Below are positions 18,597 to 28,196 of a stretch of 47,900 nucleotides of DNA, in pieces. The number at the start of each line of letters is the position of its first letter. Positions within the stretch are counted from its first letter, which is position 1. The notes below the pieces were generated by a model. That model was not told where the DNA came from and made no database searches. It saw only the letters and a list, made by a program, of their open reading frames with translations. The translations under genes were made by a program, and so were the position numbers. Source of the stretch: an uncultured Monoglobus sp. (GTDB lineage: Bacteria; Bacillota; Clostridia; Monoglobales; Monoglobaceae); NCBI GenBank assembly GCA_947630505.1, contig CANRHV010000013.1, forward strand, positions 1 through 47,900, in the 5' to 3' direction.

Positions 18597-18645
18597 AGTT
18601 CGGTTGAATAATTTTACAAAAAGCTAAAAGACAGGAGACATAAAT

Positions 18646-19434
18646 ATGATAATTGACGCTCACGCTCATGTGTTCCCCGACAAGATAGCCGAAAAGGCGT
18701 CTCACGGGATACAGGTGTTTTACGATCTTGACGTTGTGAACAACGGAACTTTAGACCGACTGCTTAAAATGGAGGACGAAGCCGGAGTGGACAAGGCGAT
18801 AATCCACTCCCCCGCGACCACGCCCCATCAGGTGACTTCGATAAACGATTTTATTCACGAGTGCGCCCAAAAATATCCCGACAGGATAATCGGGTTTATG
18901 ACGATGCATCCCGATTTTGACGACATCGAGGGCGAGGTGGACCGCTGTGTTAAAATGGGGCTCAAGGGGCTCAAGATACACCCCGATTTTCAGCGCTTTC
19001 ATATAGACGACAAAAAGGCGTATGACATATACGAGGCTATCGCGGGCAGGATACCCATTCTTGTTCACACCGGAGACTTCCGCTACCAATGGAGCAAGCC
19101 CGCGCGGATGGCGAAGGTCATGGAGGACTTTCCGAACCTGACGGTCATCGGCGCGCATTTCGGCGGCTGGTCGGAATGGGACGACGCGGCCGAGGTTTTC
19201 AGCCGCTGTAAAAACAAAATATACGTTGACACTTCAAGCACAATGTACGAGGTGCCGCCAGAGCGCGTGCGCGAGCTTATCAAGCTCTACGGCGAGGATC
19301 ACGTCATGTTCGGCACCGACTACCCAATGTGGAACGCCGTCGACGAGCTAAAGCATATCGACGCGCTGGGTCTTGACGCGTCAACGCGCGAAATGATACT
19401 TCACGAGAACGCCGAAAGGCTGCTTGACCTGTAA
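18646..19434 (+). CDS. Amidohydrolase-2 family metal-dependent hydrolase/decarboxylase
   Basis: 262 residues with the TIM-barrel amidohydrolase layout. The HAHVFP metal motif is at residues 5-10, GLKIHPDF is in the middle, HTGDF and GAHFGG carry the strand-5 and strand-6 histidines, and FGTDYPMW carries the strand-8 aspartate near residue 225. This family hydrolyses or decarboxylates small carboxylates or lactones. The exact substrate cannot be inferred, as the gene stands alone with its own promoter and terminator. Confidence 0.85.
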   Translation: MIIDAHAHVFPDKIAEKASHGIQVFYDLDVVNNGTLDRLLKMEDEAGVDKAIIHSPATTPHQVTSINDFIHECAQKYPDRIIGFMTMHPDFDDIEGEVDRCVKMGLKGLKIHPDFQRFHIDDKKAYDIYEAIAGRIPILVHTGDFRYQWSKPARMAKVMEDFPNLTVIGAHFGGWSEWDDAAEVFSRCKNKIYVDTSSTMYEVPPERVRELIKLYGEDHVMFGTDYPMWNAVDELKHIDALGLDASTREMILHENAERLLDL

Positions 19435-19450
19435 AAATACATGAATATTT

Positions 19451-19498
19451 CCGCGCTTCAAACAGCGCGGTGCGGGCGGTGTTTAACCGCCCTTTTTT
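19451..19498 (+). terminator. Double hairpin with rho-independent terminator
   Basis: A first hairpin CCGCGCT/AGCGCGG (19451-19470) is followed 3 nt later by GGGCGGT/ACCGCCC (19474-19480 and 19486-19492) with T6. The second is a classical terminator for the amidohydrolase gene; the first may strengthen it. Confidence 0.9.
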
Positions 19499-19511
19499 GC
19501 TTAATAAACAG

Positions 19512-19540
19512 TTGACAACATGACCTTTATTAATTATAAT
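19512..19540 (+). promoter_or_regulatory. Consensus promoter of purL
   Basis: TTGACA (19512-19517), exactly 17 nt, TATAAT (19535-19540): a perfect sigma-A promoter. It would start transcription near 19547, some 77 nt before the purL ATG. Confidence 0.85.
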
Positions 19541-19544
19541 AATA

Positions 19545-19616
19545 ATGTATTATTATGCCTTTAGAGGCATATCGGATATAAGCATGAGAACAACATAATT
19601 TATCATACATAAGGAG
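19545..19616 (+). promoter_or_regulatory. Potentially structured purL leader
   Basis: The leader contains a tight hairpin ATGCCT/AGGCAT (about 19555-19570). It also has an alternative long-range pairing: ATGTAT and ATTATG near its 5' end can pair with CATAAT and ATACAT just before the AAGGAG ribosome binding site. The two folds share bases, so they exclude each other. No purine-riboswitch core is recognisable. Function is inference. Confidence 0.35.
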
Positions 19617-19623
19617 AGCAGTT

Positions 19624-22600
19624 ATGAGCATAAAAAGATTATTTGTTGAAAAGAAAAAGGGATTTGATATCGAGGCGGGAGCCTTGAAGGATGATTTTGT
19701 GAACAATCTGGGTCTTGGCGGGCTTGAGTCGGTCCGCGTGCTTAATCGCTACGACATAGACGGCCTAACCGACGGCGAGCTCGAGACGGTGCTGCCGGTG
19801 GTTTTCGCCGAGCCCCAGGTCGACAACGTGTATTTTGAAAAAATAGATATCCCCGAGGGATGTAGATTTTTCGCATCCGAGTACCTGCCCGGCCAGTTCG
19901 ACCAGAGAGCCGACAGCGCGGCTCAGTGCGCGCAGATCATGACGGGCGGCGAGAGACCGCTTGTCAGGACCGCGAAAATCGTTATCATGAGCGGAAACAT
20001 CAGCGACGACGAGCTGATCGCGGCGAGAGACTATTACATAAATCCCGTCGAGTCGCGCCCCGCGTCGATGGAAAAGCCCGAGACGCTGAACGACAGGCTT
20101 GAGGAGCCCGCCGACGTTAAGATAATAGACGGGTTTATCTCCATGTCGGACGGCGAGCTTACCGGTATGATAAGCGAGCTGGGTCTCGCGATGGACGAGG
20201 ACGATATAAAATTCTGCCGCGCCTACTTCCGTGACGGCGAAAAGCGCGACCCGTCGCTGACCGAGATCAGAATGATCGACACCTATTGGTCGGACCACTG
20301 CCGCCACACCACGTTCGCGACCAAGCTCAATAACGTTAAGATCAAGAACGAGTTTATAAAAAGCGTGTACGGCGACTATCTGGAGTCCAGAAAATTTGTG
20401 TACGGCGAGAGAATTGACAAAAAGAATATATGCCTGATGGATGTGGCGACCATCGCGGTCAAGGAGCTCAAAAAGCGCGGCGTGCTGACCGCCCTTGACG
20501 AGAGCGAGGAGATCAACGCCTGCTCGATCGAGGTCGAGGTCAAGCTGACCGACGGCTCCACCGAGGATTACCTGGTTATGTTCAAAAACGAGACCCACAA
20601 CCACCCCACGGAGATCGAGCCCTTCGGCGGCGCGGCCACCTGTCTGGGCGGCGCTATACGCGATCCGCTGTCGGGACGCTCGTATGTGTATCAGGCGATG
20701 CGCGTCACCGGAGCGGGTGACCCGAGAAAGACCCTCAAAGAGACGCTGCCCGGCAAGCTGTCGCAGCGCAAGTTGGTTCTGGGCGCTGCCGAGGGTTACA
20801 GCTCATACGGAAATCAGATAGGCCTCGCCACAGGCGTGGTAAACGAGATATACGATGAGGGCTATGTGGCGAAGCGCATGGAGATCGGCGCAGTCATAGC
20901 CGCGGCACCCAAAAAGAACGTGATACGCGAGACCCCCGAGCCCGGCGACGTGGTTATTCTGCTTGGCGGAATGACCGGGCGCGACGGCTGCGGCGGAGCC
21001 ACGGGCTCATCAAAAGCGCACGACAGCTCGTCGCTCGAAACCTGCGGAGCCGAGGTTCAGAAGGGCAACCCGCCCGTTGAGAGAAAGTTGCAGCGCCTGT
21101 TCCGCAAGAGAGAGGTGACGACCATGATTCGCCGCTGCAACGACTTCGGCGCGGGCGGCGTTTCGGTCGCTATCGGAGAACTGGCGGACGGCCTTGACAT
21201 CGACCTTGATAAGGTTCCGAAAAAGTACGAGGGTCTGGATGGCACCGAGCTCGCCATTTCCGAGTCTCAGGAGAGAATGGCGGTAGTCGTGCGCGAGAGG
21301 GACGCCGAGAAATTTATAGCCGAGGCCGACAAGGAAAACCTTGACGCGGTTGTTGTCGCGGTCGTGACCGAGAGTCCGCGGCTTGTTATGAAGTGGCGCG
21401 GCAAGACCATATGCGACATTTCAAGAGAGTTTTTAAACACCAACGGCGCGGAAAAGAACGCCGACGTCACAGTCACTGCGGACGATTTCGGCCTTGAAAA
21501 ATACGAGTTTAAAACAAAAGGCGACACATATAAAGAAAAGATCATGTCGCTCGTCAGCGACCTTAACGTCTGCTCGCAGAAGGGCCTTGTCGAGCGGTTT
21601 GACAGCACGATAGGCGGCGCCTCGGTATTTATGCCCTACGGCGGAAAGTATCAGCTGACGCCTCAGCAGAGTATGGCCGCAAGGATACCCGTTTTGGACG
21701 GCGGCAAGGAGAGCGAGACGGCCACAGTCATGGCCTACGGATATGACCCGAAGGTCTCGGAGGCCAACCCCTTCGCGGGAGCCGTGTACGCCGTGGTCGA
21801 GTCGGTGACGCGCGCCGTATGCGCCGGTGCCGATTATAAGGACGTTTATCTGACGTTCCAGGAATATTTCGAAAGACTGGGCGCAGACCCGGAGCGCTGG
21901 GGCAAACCCCTGGCCGCGCTGCTGGGCGGCTACTACGCTCAGGAAAAGTTGGGCCTCGCGGCTATCGGCGGCAAGGACTCGATGTCGGGCTCGTTTAACG
22001 ATATAGACGTTCCGCCCACTCTGGTTTCGTTCGCGGTGGCGCCCCTTGAAGCAAGCAAGGCTGTGTCCTGCGAGTTCAAGGGCGCGGGCAACATGGTGTT
22101 CTTGATCCGTCCCAAATACGATGAGAACAACCTGCCCGATTTTGCGAGCTTAAAGCAGCTCTACGGTATGCTGAATCTGATGATCTCAGACCCAAGCAGC
22201 GTTGTCAGAAGCGCGTACGCCGTGGGCTACGGCGGCGTTATGGAGGCGGTTTTAAAAGCCGCCATGGGCAACAAGCTGGGCTTCGCGTTCACCCACTGCG
22301 GAAACAACGAGGATCTGTTCCGCGCGATGAGCGCCGGCATTGTCCTTGAGATCGAGGGCAACAATGCCACCGGATATTTAGGCGACAATGTTGACACGAT
22401 CAAGCTCGGCAGGACCACCGATGACGGCATAATACGCGTCGGCGGCGAGGAAATAGACATAAACGAAATAATCAAAGCGTGGCAAAAGCCGCTCGAGGGC
22501 GTCTATCCCACCAAGGCGAAATATGACGATGTGGGAATGAAAGCGTTTGAGTGGGGCGAGAGAAATGCGAAGGCTCCCGCGATAAAGACCGCGAAGCCGA

Positions 22601-23391
22601 GAGTGTTTATCCCCGCTTTCCCCGGAACCAACTGCGAATACGACTCCGCGAGGGTTTTCGAGCAGGCGGGAGCCGAGACAGACGTTCGGATATTCAGGAA
22701 CCTGAAGCAATCTCACGTTGAGGAATCGATCGAAAGATTTGTCAAGTCGGTAAACGAGGCGCAGATCATCATGATCCCCGGCGGATTCAGCGGCGGCGAC
22801 GAGCCCGACGGTTCGGGCAAATTCATCAAGGCAGCCTTTGAGAACGAAAAGCTGCGCGAGGCCGTAATGGAGCTTTTAAACAAGCGCGACGGATTGATAC
22901 TGGGAATATGCAACGGATTTCAGGCGCTTGTGAAGCTAGGCCTTGTGCCCTACGGCGAAATAAGAAAAGTTGACGACACCTGCCCCACCCTCACATACAA
23001 CACGGTCGGCAGGCACGTTTCGCAGATAGTATCGACCAGGATATCATCGGTAAAATCGCCGTGGATGTCGGGCGTGAACCTCGGAGACATTCACCAAATC
23101 GCTGTTTCCCACGGCGAGGGAAGATTTGTGGCTAGCCCCGAGGTGATCGCAGAGATGGAAAAGAACGGCCAGATCGCCACGCAGTACGTTGACCTGTCGG
23201 GCAACCCGACCTACGAGATGCCATACAACCCAAACGGCTCCTACTACGCGATTGAGGGTATCACCAGCCCCGACGGCAGAGTTCTGGGCAAGATGGGACA
23301 CTCGGAGCGCATCGGCGGACACGTTTACAAAAACATAATCGGAAACATAGACCAAAAACTGTTCGAAAGCGGAGTAAAATATTTTAAATAG
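19624..23391 (+). CDS. purL: Phosphoribosylformylglycinamidine synthase, single-chain
   Basis: 1255 residues: the long single-chain type, fusing PurS-like, PurL and glutaminase (PurQ) domains. It converts FGAR, glutamine and ATP to FGAM. Visible features are DTYWSDHCRHTTF (near 220) and KNETHNHPTEIEPFGGAATCLGG of the synthase, a second ATP-grasp-unrelated half with IGGKDSMSG (near 785), and a C-terminal class I amidase with the nucleophile in GICNGFQAL (near 1098) and HGEGRF (near 1162). Many Firmicutes encode separate purS/purQ/purL, so the fused form is worth noting but is well known in clostridia. AAGGAGAGC precedes the ATG. punA follows after 10 nt. Confidence 0.96.
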   Translation: MSIKRLFVEKKKGFDIEAGALKDDFVNNLGLGGLESVRVLNRYDIDGLTDGELETVLPVVFAEPQVDNVYFEKIDIPEGCRFFASEYLPGQFDQRADSAAQCAQIMTGGERPLVRTAKIVIMSGNISDDELIAARDYYINPVESRPASMEKPETLNDRLEEPADVKIIDGFISMSDGELTGMISELGLAMDEDDIKFCRAYFRDGEKRDPSLTEIRMIDTYWSDHCRHTTFATKLNNVKIKNEFIKSVYGDYLESRKFVYGERIDKKNICLMDVATIAVKELKKRGVLTALDESEEINACSIEVEVKLTDGSTEDYLVMFKNETHNHPTEIEPFGGAATCLGGAIRDPLSGRSYVYQAMRVTGAGDPRKTLKETLPGKLSQRKLVLGAAEGYSSYGNQIGLATGVVNEIYDEGYVAKRMEIGAVIAAAPKKNVIRETPEPGDVVILLGGMTGRDGCGGATGSSKAHDSSSLETCGAEVQKGNPPVERKLQRLFRKREVTTMIRRCNDFGAGGVSVAIGELADGLDIDLDKVPKKYEGLDGTELAISESQERMAVVVRERDAEKFIAEADKENLDAVVVAVVTESPRLVMKWRGKTICDISREFLNTNGAEKNADVTVTADDFGLEKYEFKTKGDTYKEKIMSLVSDLNVCSQKGLVERFDSTIGGASVFMPYGGKYQLTPQQSMAARIPVLDGGKESETATVMAYGYDPKVSEANPFAGAVYAVVESVTRAVCAGADYKDVYLTFQEYFERLGADPERWGKPLAALLGGYYAQEKLGLAAIGGKDSMSGSFNDIDVPPTLVSFAVAPLEASKAVSCEFKGAGNMVFLIRPKYDENNLPDFASLKQLYGMLNLMISDPSSVVRSAYAVGYGGVMEAVLKAAMGNKLGFAFTHCGNNEDLFRAMSAGIVLEIEGNNATGYLGDNVDTIKLGRTTDDGIIRVGGEEIDINEIIKAWQKPLEGVYPTKAKYDDVGMKAFEWGERNAKAPAIKTAKPRVFIPAFPGTNCEYDSARVFEQAGAETDVRIFRNLKQSHVEESIERFVKSVNEAQIIMIPGGFSGGDEPDGSGKFIKAAFENEKLREAVMELLNKRDGLILGICNGFQALVKLGLVPYGEIRKVDDTCPTLTYNTVGRHVSQIVSTRISSVKSPWMSGVNLGDIHQIAVSHGEGRFVASPEVIAEMEKNGQIATQYVDLSGNPTYEMPYNPNGSYYAIEGITSPDGRVLGKMGHSERIGGHVYKNIIGNIDQKLFESGVKYFK

Positions 23392-23401
23392 GAGAGCCAC
23401 C

Positions 23402-24208
23402 ATGTCATACACTAAGGCCGCGGAATATATTAATTCCAAAATAAACCTCACGCCAGAGATCGCCGTGGTGCTCGGCACGGGCATGGCCGAACTGGCGGAC
23501 GGTCTCGACAACAAAACTATAATACCGTACGGGGATATTCCCGGCTTTCCTCCGATCGGCAAAAACCACCACAGGTGCCGCATGATAATCGGCAAGCTCG
23601 ACGGAACGCCCGTCGCGTTCATGCAGGGCAGACTTCATTATTACGAGGGCTACACCATGGAGGAAACCGCGTTTATTATCCGTATGCTCAAAGCAATGGA
23701 TATCGAGACGGTTATTCTCACAAACGCCTCGGGCGCCGTCAATCCGGATTACGCTCCGGGAGATATTGTGATAATACGCGACCATATAAAGCTGTGCGCC
23801 GAATCGCCGCTTCGGGGCGAGAATCCCGAGGAGCTGGGCGAGAGGTTTTTCGACATGACAAACGCCTACGACAAGAGCCTGATAGGGCTTTGCGAAAAAT
23901 GCGCGGACGAGCTCGGAATTAGCCTTCCGAAAAGCGTGTACGCCTATATGGCGGGGCCTCAGTTTGAGACGCCCGCGGAGATAAACATGCTTAAAATATT
24001 GGGCGCCGATCTTGTGGGCATGTCCACCGTGCCCGAGGTCATAGCGGCGGCGCACTGCGGAGTGCGGATCCTGGCGCTTTCGGGCGTTTCCAACATGGCG
24101 GCGGGCATCGAGGGCGGCGGCTTCAACCGCGAGGCAATAGACAGCGCCGAGCCCGTGATCCGAGAAAAGTTGATGAAATTGTTAAAAGTTATAATAAATA
24201 AGTTGTAA
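23402..24208 (+). CDS. punA: Purine nucleoside phosphorylase (trimeric, PunA type)
   Basis: 268 residues, cleaving inosine/guanosine with phosphate to base and ribose-1-phosphate. VLGTGMAELAD (near 22) is the phosphate-binding start, RCRMIIGKL and MQGRLHYYEGYTMEE hold the active-site Arg/His, TNASGAVNPDYAPGDIV the purine site, and GPQFETPAEI with ADLVGMSTVPE the C-terminal signature including the Glu and Met that bind the nucleoside. The family's common length is 265-290. It is likely co-transcribed with purL; a palindromic repeat follows. Confidence 0.93.
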   Translation: MSYTKAAEYINSKINLTPEIAVVLGTGMAELADGLDNKTIIPYGDIPGFPPIGKNHHRCRMIIGKLDGTPVAFMQGRLHYYEGYTMEETAFIIRMLKAMDIETVILTNASGAVNPDYAPGDIVIIRDHIKLCAESPLRGENPEELGERFFDMTNAYDKSLIGLCEKCADELGISLPKSVYAYMAGPQFETPAEINMLKILGADLVGMSTVPEVIAAAHCGVRILALSGVSNMAAGIEGGGFNREAIDSAEPVIREKLMKLLKVIINKL

Positions 24209-24285
24209 AAAAAAAGACCCCTCTCCGCCCGCAAGCGGGCACCTCTCCCCAAGGGGCGAGGCAGATATTGTGAGGGAGTTAAAAG
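24209..24285. repeat. Intergenic palindromic repeat, copy 1 (REP-like)
   Basis: Between punA and luxS. A hairpin GCCCGC/GCGGGC is followed by a second palindrome CTCCCCAAGGGGCGAG and a tail (GATATTGTGAGGGAG). The second palindrome recurs inverted at 28211-28275, where the flanking hairpin has different bases but keeps its pairing. It is a dispersed non-coding element and may also act as terminator. Confidence 0.6.
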
Positions 24286-24331
24286 CGTTCCAAAATATCA
24301 TTTATTTAATAATTGTGGGGAGGGAGTTTAA

Positions 24332-24790
24332 ATGGAAAAAATCGCGAGCTTTACGGTGGATCACCGAAAAATAAGGCCGTGGGTCTATATATCACGGATC
24401 GACGGCGATATCACGACCTACGACATACGCATGAGAAAGCCCAACACAGGCCGTTTGCTTGACAACATTACCATGCACTCTATAGAGCACCTGTTCGCCA
24501 CAATGGCGCGCAACTCGGAGCTTAAAGACGACGTGATATATTTCGGCCCTATGGGCTGCCAGACCGGGTTTTATCTGCTTATGAGAAATGCGGACAACAA
24601 AAAGGTTGTCGACTTGATAAAAAATATATTCAAAGAAATTTCGGTCTATGACGGCGAGATGCCGGGCGCAAGCGAGATCGAGTGCGGCAACTTCCGCAAT
24701 CTCAGCGTTGAGGAAGCGAACCGCGAGGCCGAGGACTATTACGAAAAAATAAAAAAACTCACCGAAAACGATCTGGAGTACGAAAAGTAA
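24332..24790 (+). CDS. luxS: S-ribosylhomocysteine lyase
   Basis: 152 residues, a metal enzyme cleaving S-ribosylhomocysteine to homocysteine and DPD, the AI-2 precursor. The metal site HSIEH (residues 50-54) and the third ligand in GPMGCQTGFYL (Cys near 74 region) are present; the N-terminal FTVDHRKIRPWVY is conserved. GGGAGG lies before the ATG. Its partner nucleosidase (Pfs/MTAN) is not in the window. It precedes mtaD, which also acts on SAH/MTA, so this pair handles by-products of methylation. Confidence 0.96.
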   Translation: MEKIASFTVDHRKIRPWVYISRIDGDITTYDIRMRKPNTGRLLDNITMHSIEHLFATMARNSELKDDVIYFGPMGCQTGFYLLMRNADNKKVVDLIKNIFKEISVYDGEMPGASEIECGNFRNLSVEEANREAEDYYEKIKKLTENDLEYEK

Positions 24791-24825
24791 TTTTTAGGTG
24801 TAACAATAGGATCGGAGAATAAATT

Positions 24826-26025
24826 ATGAAAACTTTATTTGAAAACATAACGGTCATAACCATGGACAATGACGCGGGCGTTATAAAAAACGGCTGTGCC
24901 GCGGTCGACGGGAATAAGATAAAATATGTGGGAACAACCAAACCCGAGGGAGAATTTGACCGAGTGATAAACGGCGAGAACAAGGCTCTTATCCCGGGGC
25001 TTATAAACGCGCATACCCATACGGCCATGACGCTGCTCCGCGGATACGCCGACGACATGAACCTGCAGGACTGGCTGTATAACAAGATATTTCCCTTTGA
25101 GGACAAAATGACGCCCGAGGATGTGCGCCGCGGAAGCGAGATCGCGATAGACGAGATGCTCGCGGGAGGAACCACCTGCTTCAGCGATATGTATTTCTTC
25201 CAAGCCGAGACGGGCAGGGCGGCGATACAAAAGGGCATCCGCGCGGTTCTCAGCGACTGCGTGAATTTTGACGGATACGAGCGCAAGGTGAAGCTTATGG
25301 AGGAAATGGCCGAAGAATTCAGCGGCAGCGACCTTATAACCTTCACATTCTCGCCGCACGCGATATACACCTGCTCGTTTGAACTGCTTGAAAAATGCGC
25401 GGCTTACGCCAAAGAGCACAACATGCCGATACATACCCATCTGGCCGAGACCCGAACCGAGTTCTCGGACTGCGAGATAGAGCATAACATGACGCCGACC
25501 GCCTATATGGAAAGCGCGGGGCTGTTTGAAAATCCGACGATAGCCGCCCACTGCGTGGTGATGACCGACAGTGACCTTGAGATACTCAAAAAGCATAACG
25601 TTTCAGTCGCTCACAATCCGATAAGCAATCTTAAACTGGCGTCCGGCATAGCCCCGGTCCCGAAAATGCTTGACATGGGGATAAACGTGGCGCTCGGGAC
25701 CGACGGCGCGTCGAGCAACAACAGCCTTGATATGTTCGAGGAGATCAAGGCGGCGGCTCTGATACACAAGGGCGCGGGGCTCGACCCCACCGCGGTGCCC
25801 GCCGAGACCGCCCTCAAAATGGCGACAATAAACGGAGCCAAGGCGCTGGGCTTTGACAATCTCGGAATGATTAAAGAGGGCTATCTGGCCGATTTAGTTG
25901 TAGTAGATCTCGACACGCCCCACCTCAGGCCGATATACGACCCGATATCAAGTCTGGTCTACTCGGCGAAATGCGGCGATGTTGAATACACGATGGTAAA
26001 CGGCAATATAGTATACGAGAGATAA
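24826..26025 (+). CDS. mtaD: 5'-methylthioadenosine/S-adenosylhomocysteine deaminase
   Basis: 399 residues, amidohydrolase superfamily. INAHTHTAMTLLRGYADDMNLQDWL (a span of 25 near residues 58-82) carries the first two metal histidines and the family-typical loop. THLAETR (near 205), AAHCVVM (near 245) and LGTDGASSNN (near 293) give the other ligands. It deaminates SAH or MTA to the inosyl analogue; adenosine/guanine-type substrates are possible. It lies 35 nt after luxS and 30 nt before purE, inside the purine cluster. Confidence 0.88.
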   Translation: MKTLFENITVITMDNDAGVIKNGCAAVDGNKIKYVGTTKPEGEFDRVINGENKALIPGLINAHTHTAMTLLRGYADDMNLQDWLYNKIFPFEDKMTPEDVRRGSEIAIDEMLAGGTTCFSDMYFFQAETGRAAIQKGIRAVLSDCVNFDGYERKVKLMEEMAEEFSGSDLITFTFSPHAIYTCSFELLEKCAAYAKEHNMPIHTHLAETRTEFSDCEIEHNMTPTAYMESAGLFENPTIAAHCVVMTDSDLEILKKHNVSVAHNPISNLKLASGIAPVPKMLDMGINVALGTDGASSNNSLDMFEEIKAAALIHKGAGLDPTAVPAETALKMATINGAKALGFDNLGMIKEGYLADLVVVDLDTPHLRPIYDPISSLVYSAKCGDVEYTMVNGNIVYER

Positions 26026-26055
26026 CAAAATTCAAATATATTTCAGGAGGACATT

Positions 26056-26556
26056 ATGGCACAAGTAGCAATTGTAATGGGAAGCAACTCTGATCTGCCC
26101 GTGGTACAGGGCGCGATCGACATGCTGAAGTCGTTTGGCGTTGATTTTGAGGCGCACGTGATCTCGGCGCACAGGACACCTGCCAAGGCGGAGGAATTCG
26201 CCAAAAACGCCAAGGAAAACGGCGTTAAGGTGATAATCGCGGCCGCGGGCAAAGCGGCTCATCTGGGCGGTGTTATCGCGGCGTACACCACATTGCCGGT
26301 CATCGCGCTGCCGATCAAGTCGTCGTTTATGGACGGTCTCGACTCGCTGCTCTCAATGGTGCAGATGCCGACGGGCATACCCGTGGCGACGGTCGGAGTG
26401 AACGGCTCGGACAACGCGGGCATTTTGGCCGTGCAGATGCTGGCGCTCAGCGATCAGAAACTTTCCGAAAAGCTTGAAAAATTCAAAGCTGACATGGCGG
26501 CGGCTGTTGACGAGAAAGATAAAAAACTTCAAAAAGAGCTTTATGACAATATATAA
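26056..26556 (+). CDS. purE: N5-carboxyaminoimidazole ribonucleotide mutase (class I PurE)
   Basis: 166 residues. MGSNSDLPVV (8-17), ISAHRTP (38-44) with the catalytic His, AAGKAAHLGGVIAA (66-79) and DSLLSMVQMPTGIPVATV match class I PurE, which converts N5-CAIR to CAIR. A partner PurK is not in the window. CAGGAGG precedes the ATG. purM follows after 12 nt. Confidence 0.94.
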   Translation: MAQVAIVMGSNSDLPVVQGAIDMLKSFGVDFEAHVISAHRTPAKAEEFAKNAKENGVKVIIAAAGKAAHLGGVIAAYTTLPVIALPIKSSFMDGLDSLLSMVQMPTGIPVATVGVNGSDNAGILAVQMLALSDQKLSEKLEKFKADMAAAVDEKDKKLQKELYDNI

Positions 26557-26568
26557 GGAGGCGATGTA

Positions 26569-27606
26569 ATGAGCGAAGCTTATAAAAACGCGGGCGTTGA
26601 TGTGGAGGCCGGCTACAGGTCGGTGGAGCTCATCAAAGAGCACGTAAAGAGGACAAACATACCCGGCGTCGTTTCGGGAATCGGCGGTTTCGGCGGCCTG
26701 TTCGAGCTTGGCGGAGCCTATAAGAACCCCGTTCTGGTCTCGGGCACCGACGGCGTCGGAACCAAGTTGAAACTGGCGTTCATCATGGACAAGCACGACA
26801 CGGTCGGACAGGACTGCGTGGCTATGTGCGTCAACGACATTGTGTGCGGCGGCGCGAAACCGCTGTTCTTCCTCGACTACATAGCGACCGGAAAGAACAC
26901 GCCCGAGAAAATCGCGGACATAGTTAAGGGTATCGCCGACGGCTGCGTCAAGGCGGGCTGCGCTTTGGTCGGCGGCGAAACGGCCGAGATGCCAGGATTC
27001 TATGACCCCGACGAGTACGATCTGGCGGGATTCTCGGTGGGTATAGTCGACAAGGACAAGATCATTGACGGAGAGAGGATCGAGATCGGTGACAAGATAA
27101 TCGGCATCGCCTCGTCGGGCGTTCACAGCAACGGCTACTCGCTTGTCAGAAAAATATTTAATATCGACGACAGCGAAGCCTGCGCAGATGCACTCAAAAA
27201 GCACGATGAGGAACTTGGCGCGTCGATAGGCGAAACACTGCTTGAGCCGACAAAGATTTACGTGAAACCGATGCTAAAGGCTATTGAAGCGGTCGACGTG
27301 AAAGCGGTGTCCCACATAACGGGCGGCGGATTTTATGAGAACATTCCGCGCATGCTCAAGGACGGCGCGAGAGCCGTTATCCGAAAAGACAGCTTTGACA
27401 CTCCGCCGATATTCAAAAAGCTGCAAAAGCTGGGCGGCATCTCGGAACATGATATGTTCAATACCTACAACATGGGTATCGGCATGATGTTCGTGGTGCC
27501 GGCGGATCAGGCCGACAAAGCCGCCAAAGTGATAAACGCCGAGGGCGAAAAGGCCTGTGTTGTAGGCGAGATCGTCTCGGGCGAAAAGGGTGTGGACATC
27601 GTATGA
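26569..27606 (+). CDS. purM: Phosphoribosylformylglycinamidine cyclo-ligase
   Basis: 345 residues, AIR synthetase, forming aminoimidazole ribonucleotide from FGAM with [17 protein letters not shown] (near 61), [38 protein letters not shown] and [11 protein letters not shown] are standard. AAGGAGG precedes the ATG. The stop overlaps the purN start (ATGA), so the two are translationally coupled. Confidence 0.96.
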   Translation: MSEAYKNAGVDVEAGYRSVELIKEHVKRTNIPGVVSGIGGFGGLFELGGAYKNPVLVSGTDGVGTKLKLAFIMDKHDTVGQDCVAMCVNDIVCGGAKPLFFLDYIATGKNTPEKIADIVKGIADGCVKAGCALVGGETAEMPGFYDPDEYDLAGFSVGIVDKDKIIDGERIEIGDKIIGIASSGVHSNGYSLVRKIFNIDDSEACADALKKHDEELGASIGETLLEPTKIYVKPMLKAIEAVDVKAVSHITGGGFYENIPRMLKDGARAVIRKDSFDTPPIFKKLQKLGGISEHDMFNTYNMGIGMMFVVPADQADKAAKVINAEGEKACVVGEIVSGEKGVDIV

Positions 27607-28196
27607 AAAAAATAGGAGTTTTAATTTCGGGCGGCGGCACAAATCTTCAGGCGCTTATCGACGCCGAAAAAAGCGGCATCATAAAGAGCGGCAGGATCGT
27701 GTGCGTCTGCTCAAACAGCGCGGGCGCGTATGGGCTGACGAGGGCCGAAAAAGCCGGAATACCGATAAAGGTCATCCGCAAGAACGCGGACTGCGGCGGC
27801 GACATTGACGAGTTCAGCCGAAGGATCTGCGCCTATATGAAAGAGATGGGCGTTGACATTATAGCGCTGGCGGGATTCTTAGCCATATTCGGAGGCGAGC
27901 TGCTAAAGGAATACGCGGGCAAGATCGTTAACATTCACCCGTCGCTGATACCGTCGTTCTGCGGCGAGGGCATGTATGGGCTCAAGGTGCACGAGGCGGC
28001 GCTTGACTACGGCGTCAAGGTGACCGGAGCCACCGCGCACCTTGTCAACGAAGTCGTTGACGGCGGAAAAATCCTGCTACAAAAGGCGGTCGAGATAAAG
28101 GACGGCGACACTCCGGAAATTCTGCAAAAACGCGTTATGGAGCAGGCCGAATGGATAATCCTGCCCCGCGCCGTTGAAATGCTGTGCAGTGAGTAG
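27603..28196 (+). CDS. purN: Phosphoribosylglycinamide formyltransferase
   Basis: 197 residues, transferring the formyl group of 10-formyl-THF to [14 protein letters not shown] (8-18) is the phosphate-binding loop. LAGFLAIF, then [18 protein letters not shown] holds the catalytic Asn-His-Ser triad, and [17 protein letters not shown] carries the catalytic Asp. Length and order are typical. It starts within the last codons of purM. Confidence 0.95.
   Translation: MKKIGVLISGGGTNLQALIDAEKSGIIKSGRIVCVCSNSAGAYGLTRAEKAGIPIKVIRKNADCGGDIDEFSRRICAYMKEMGVDIIALAGFLAIFGGELLKEYAGKIVNIHPSLIPSFCGEGMYGLKVHEAALDYGVKVTGATAHLVNEVVDGGKILLQKAVEIKDGDTPEILQKRVMEQAEWIILPRAVEMLCSE

Noticed and set aside
19541-19623. 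Purine riboswitch upstream of purL
   Set aside because: The conserved junction sequences of the guanine/adenine aptamer are absent; only generic pairing is visible.
26353-27204. 283-residue minus-strand frame
   Set aside because: Shadow of purE and purM, typical of GC-rich codon bias; no start signal or family match. Similar shadows at 19765-20604, 24835-25596, 31934-33028 and 36554-37447 were also dismissed.
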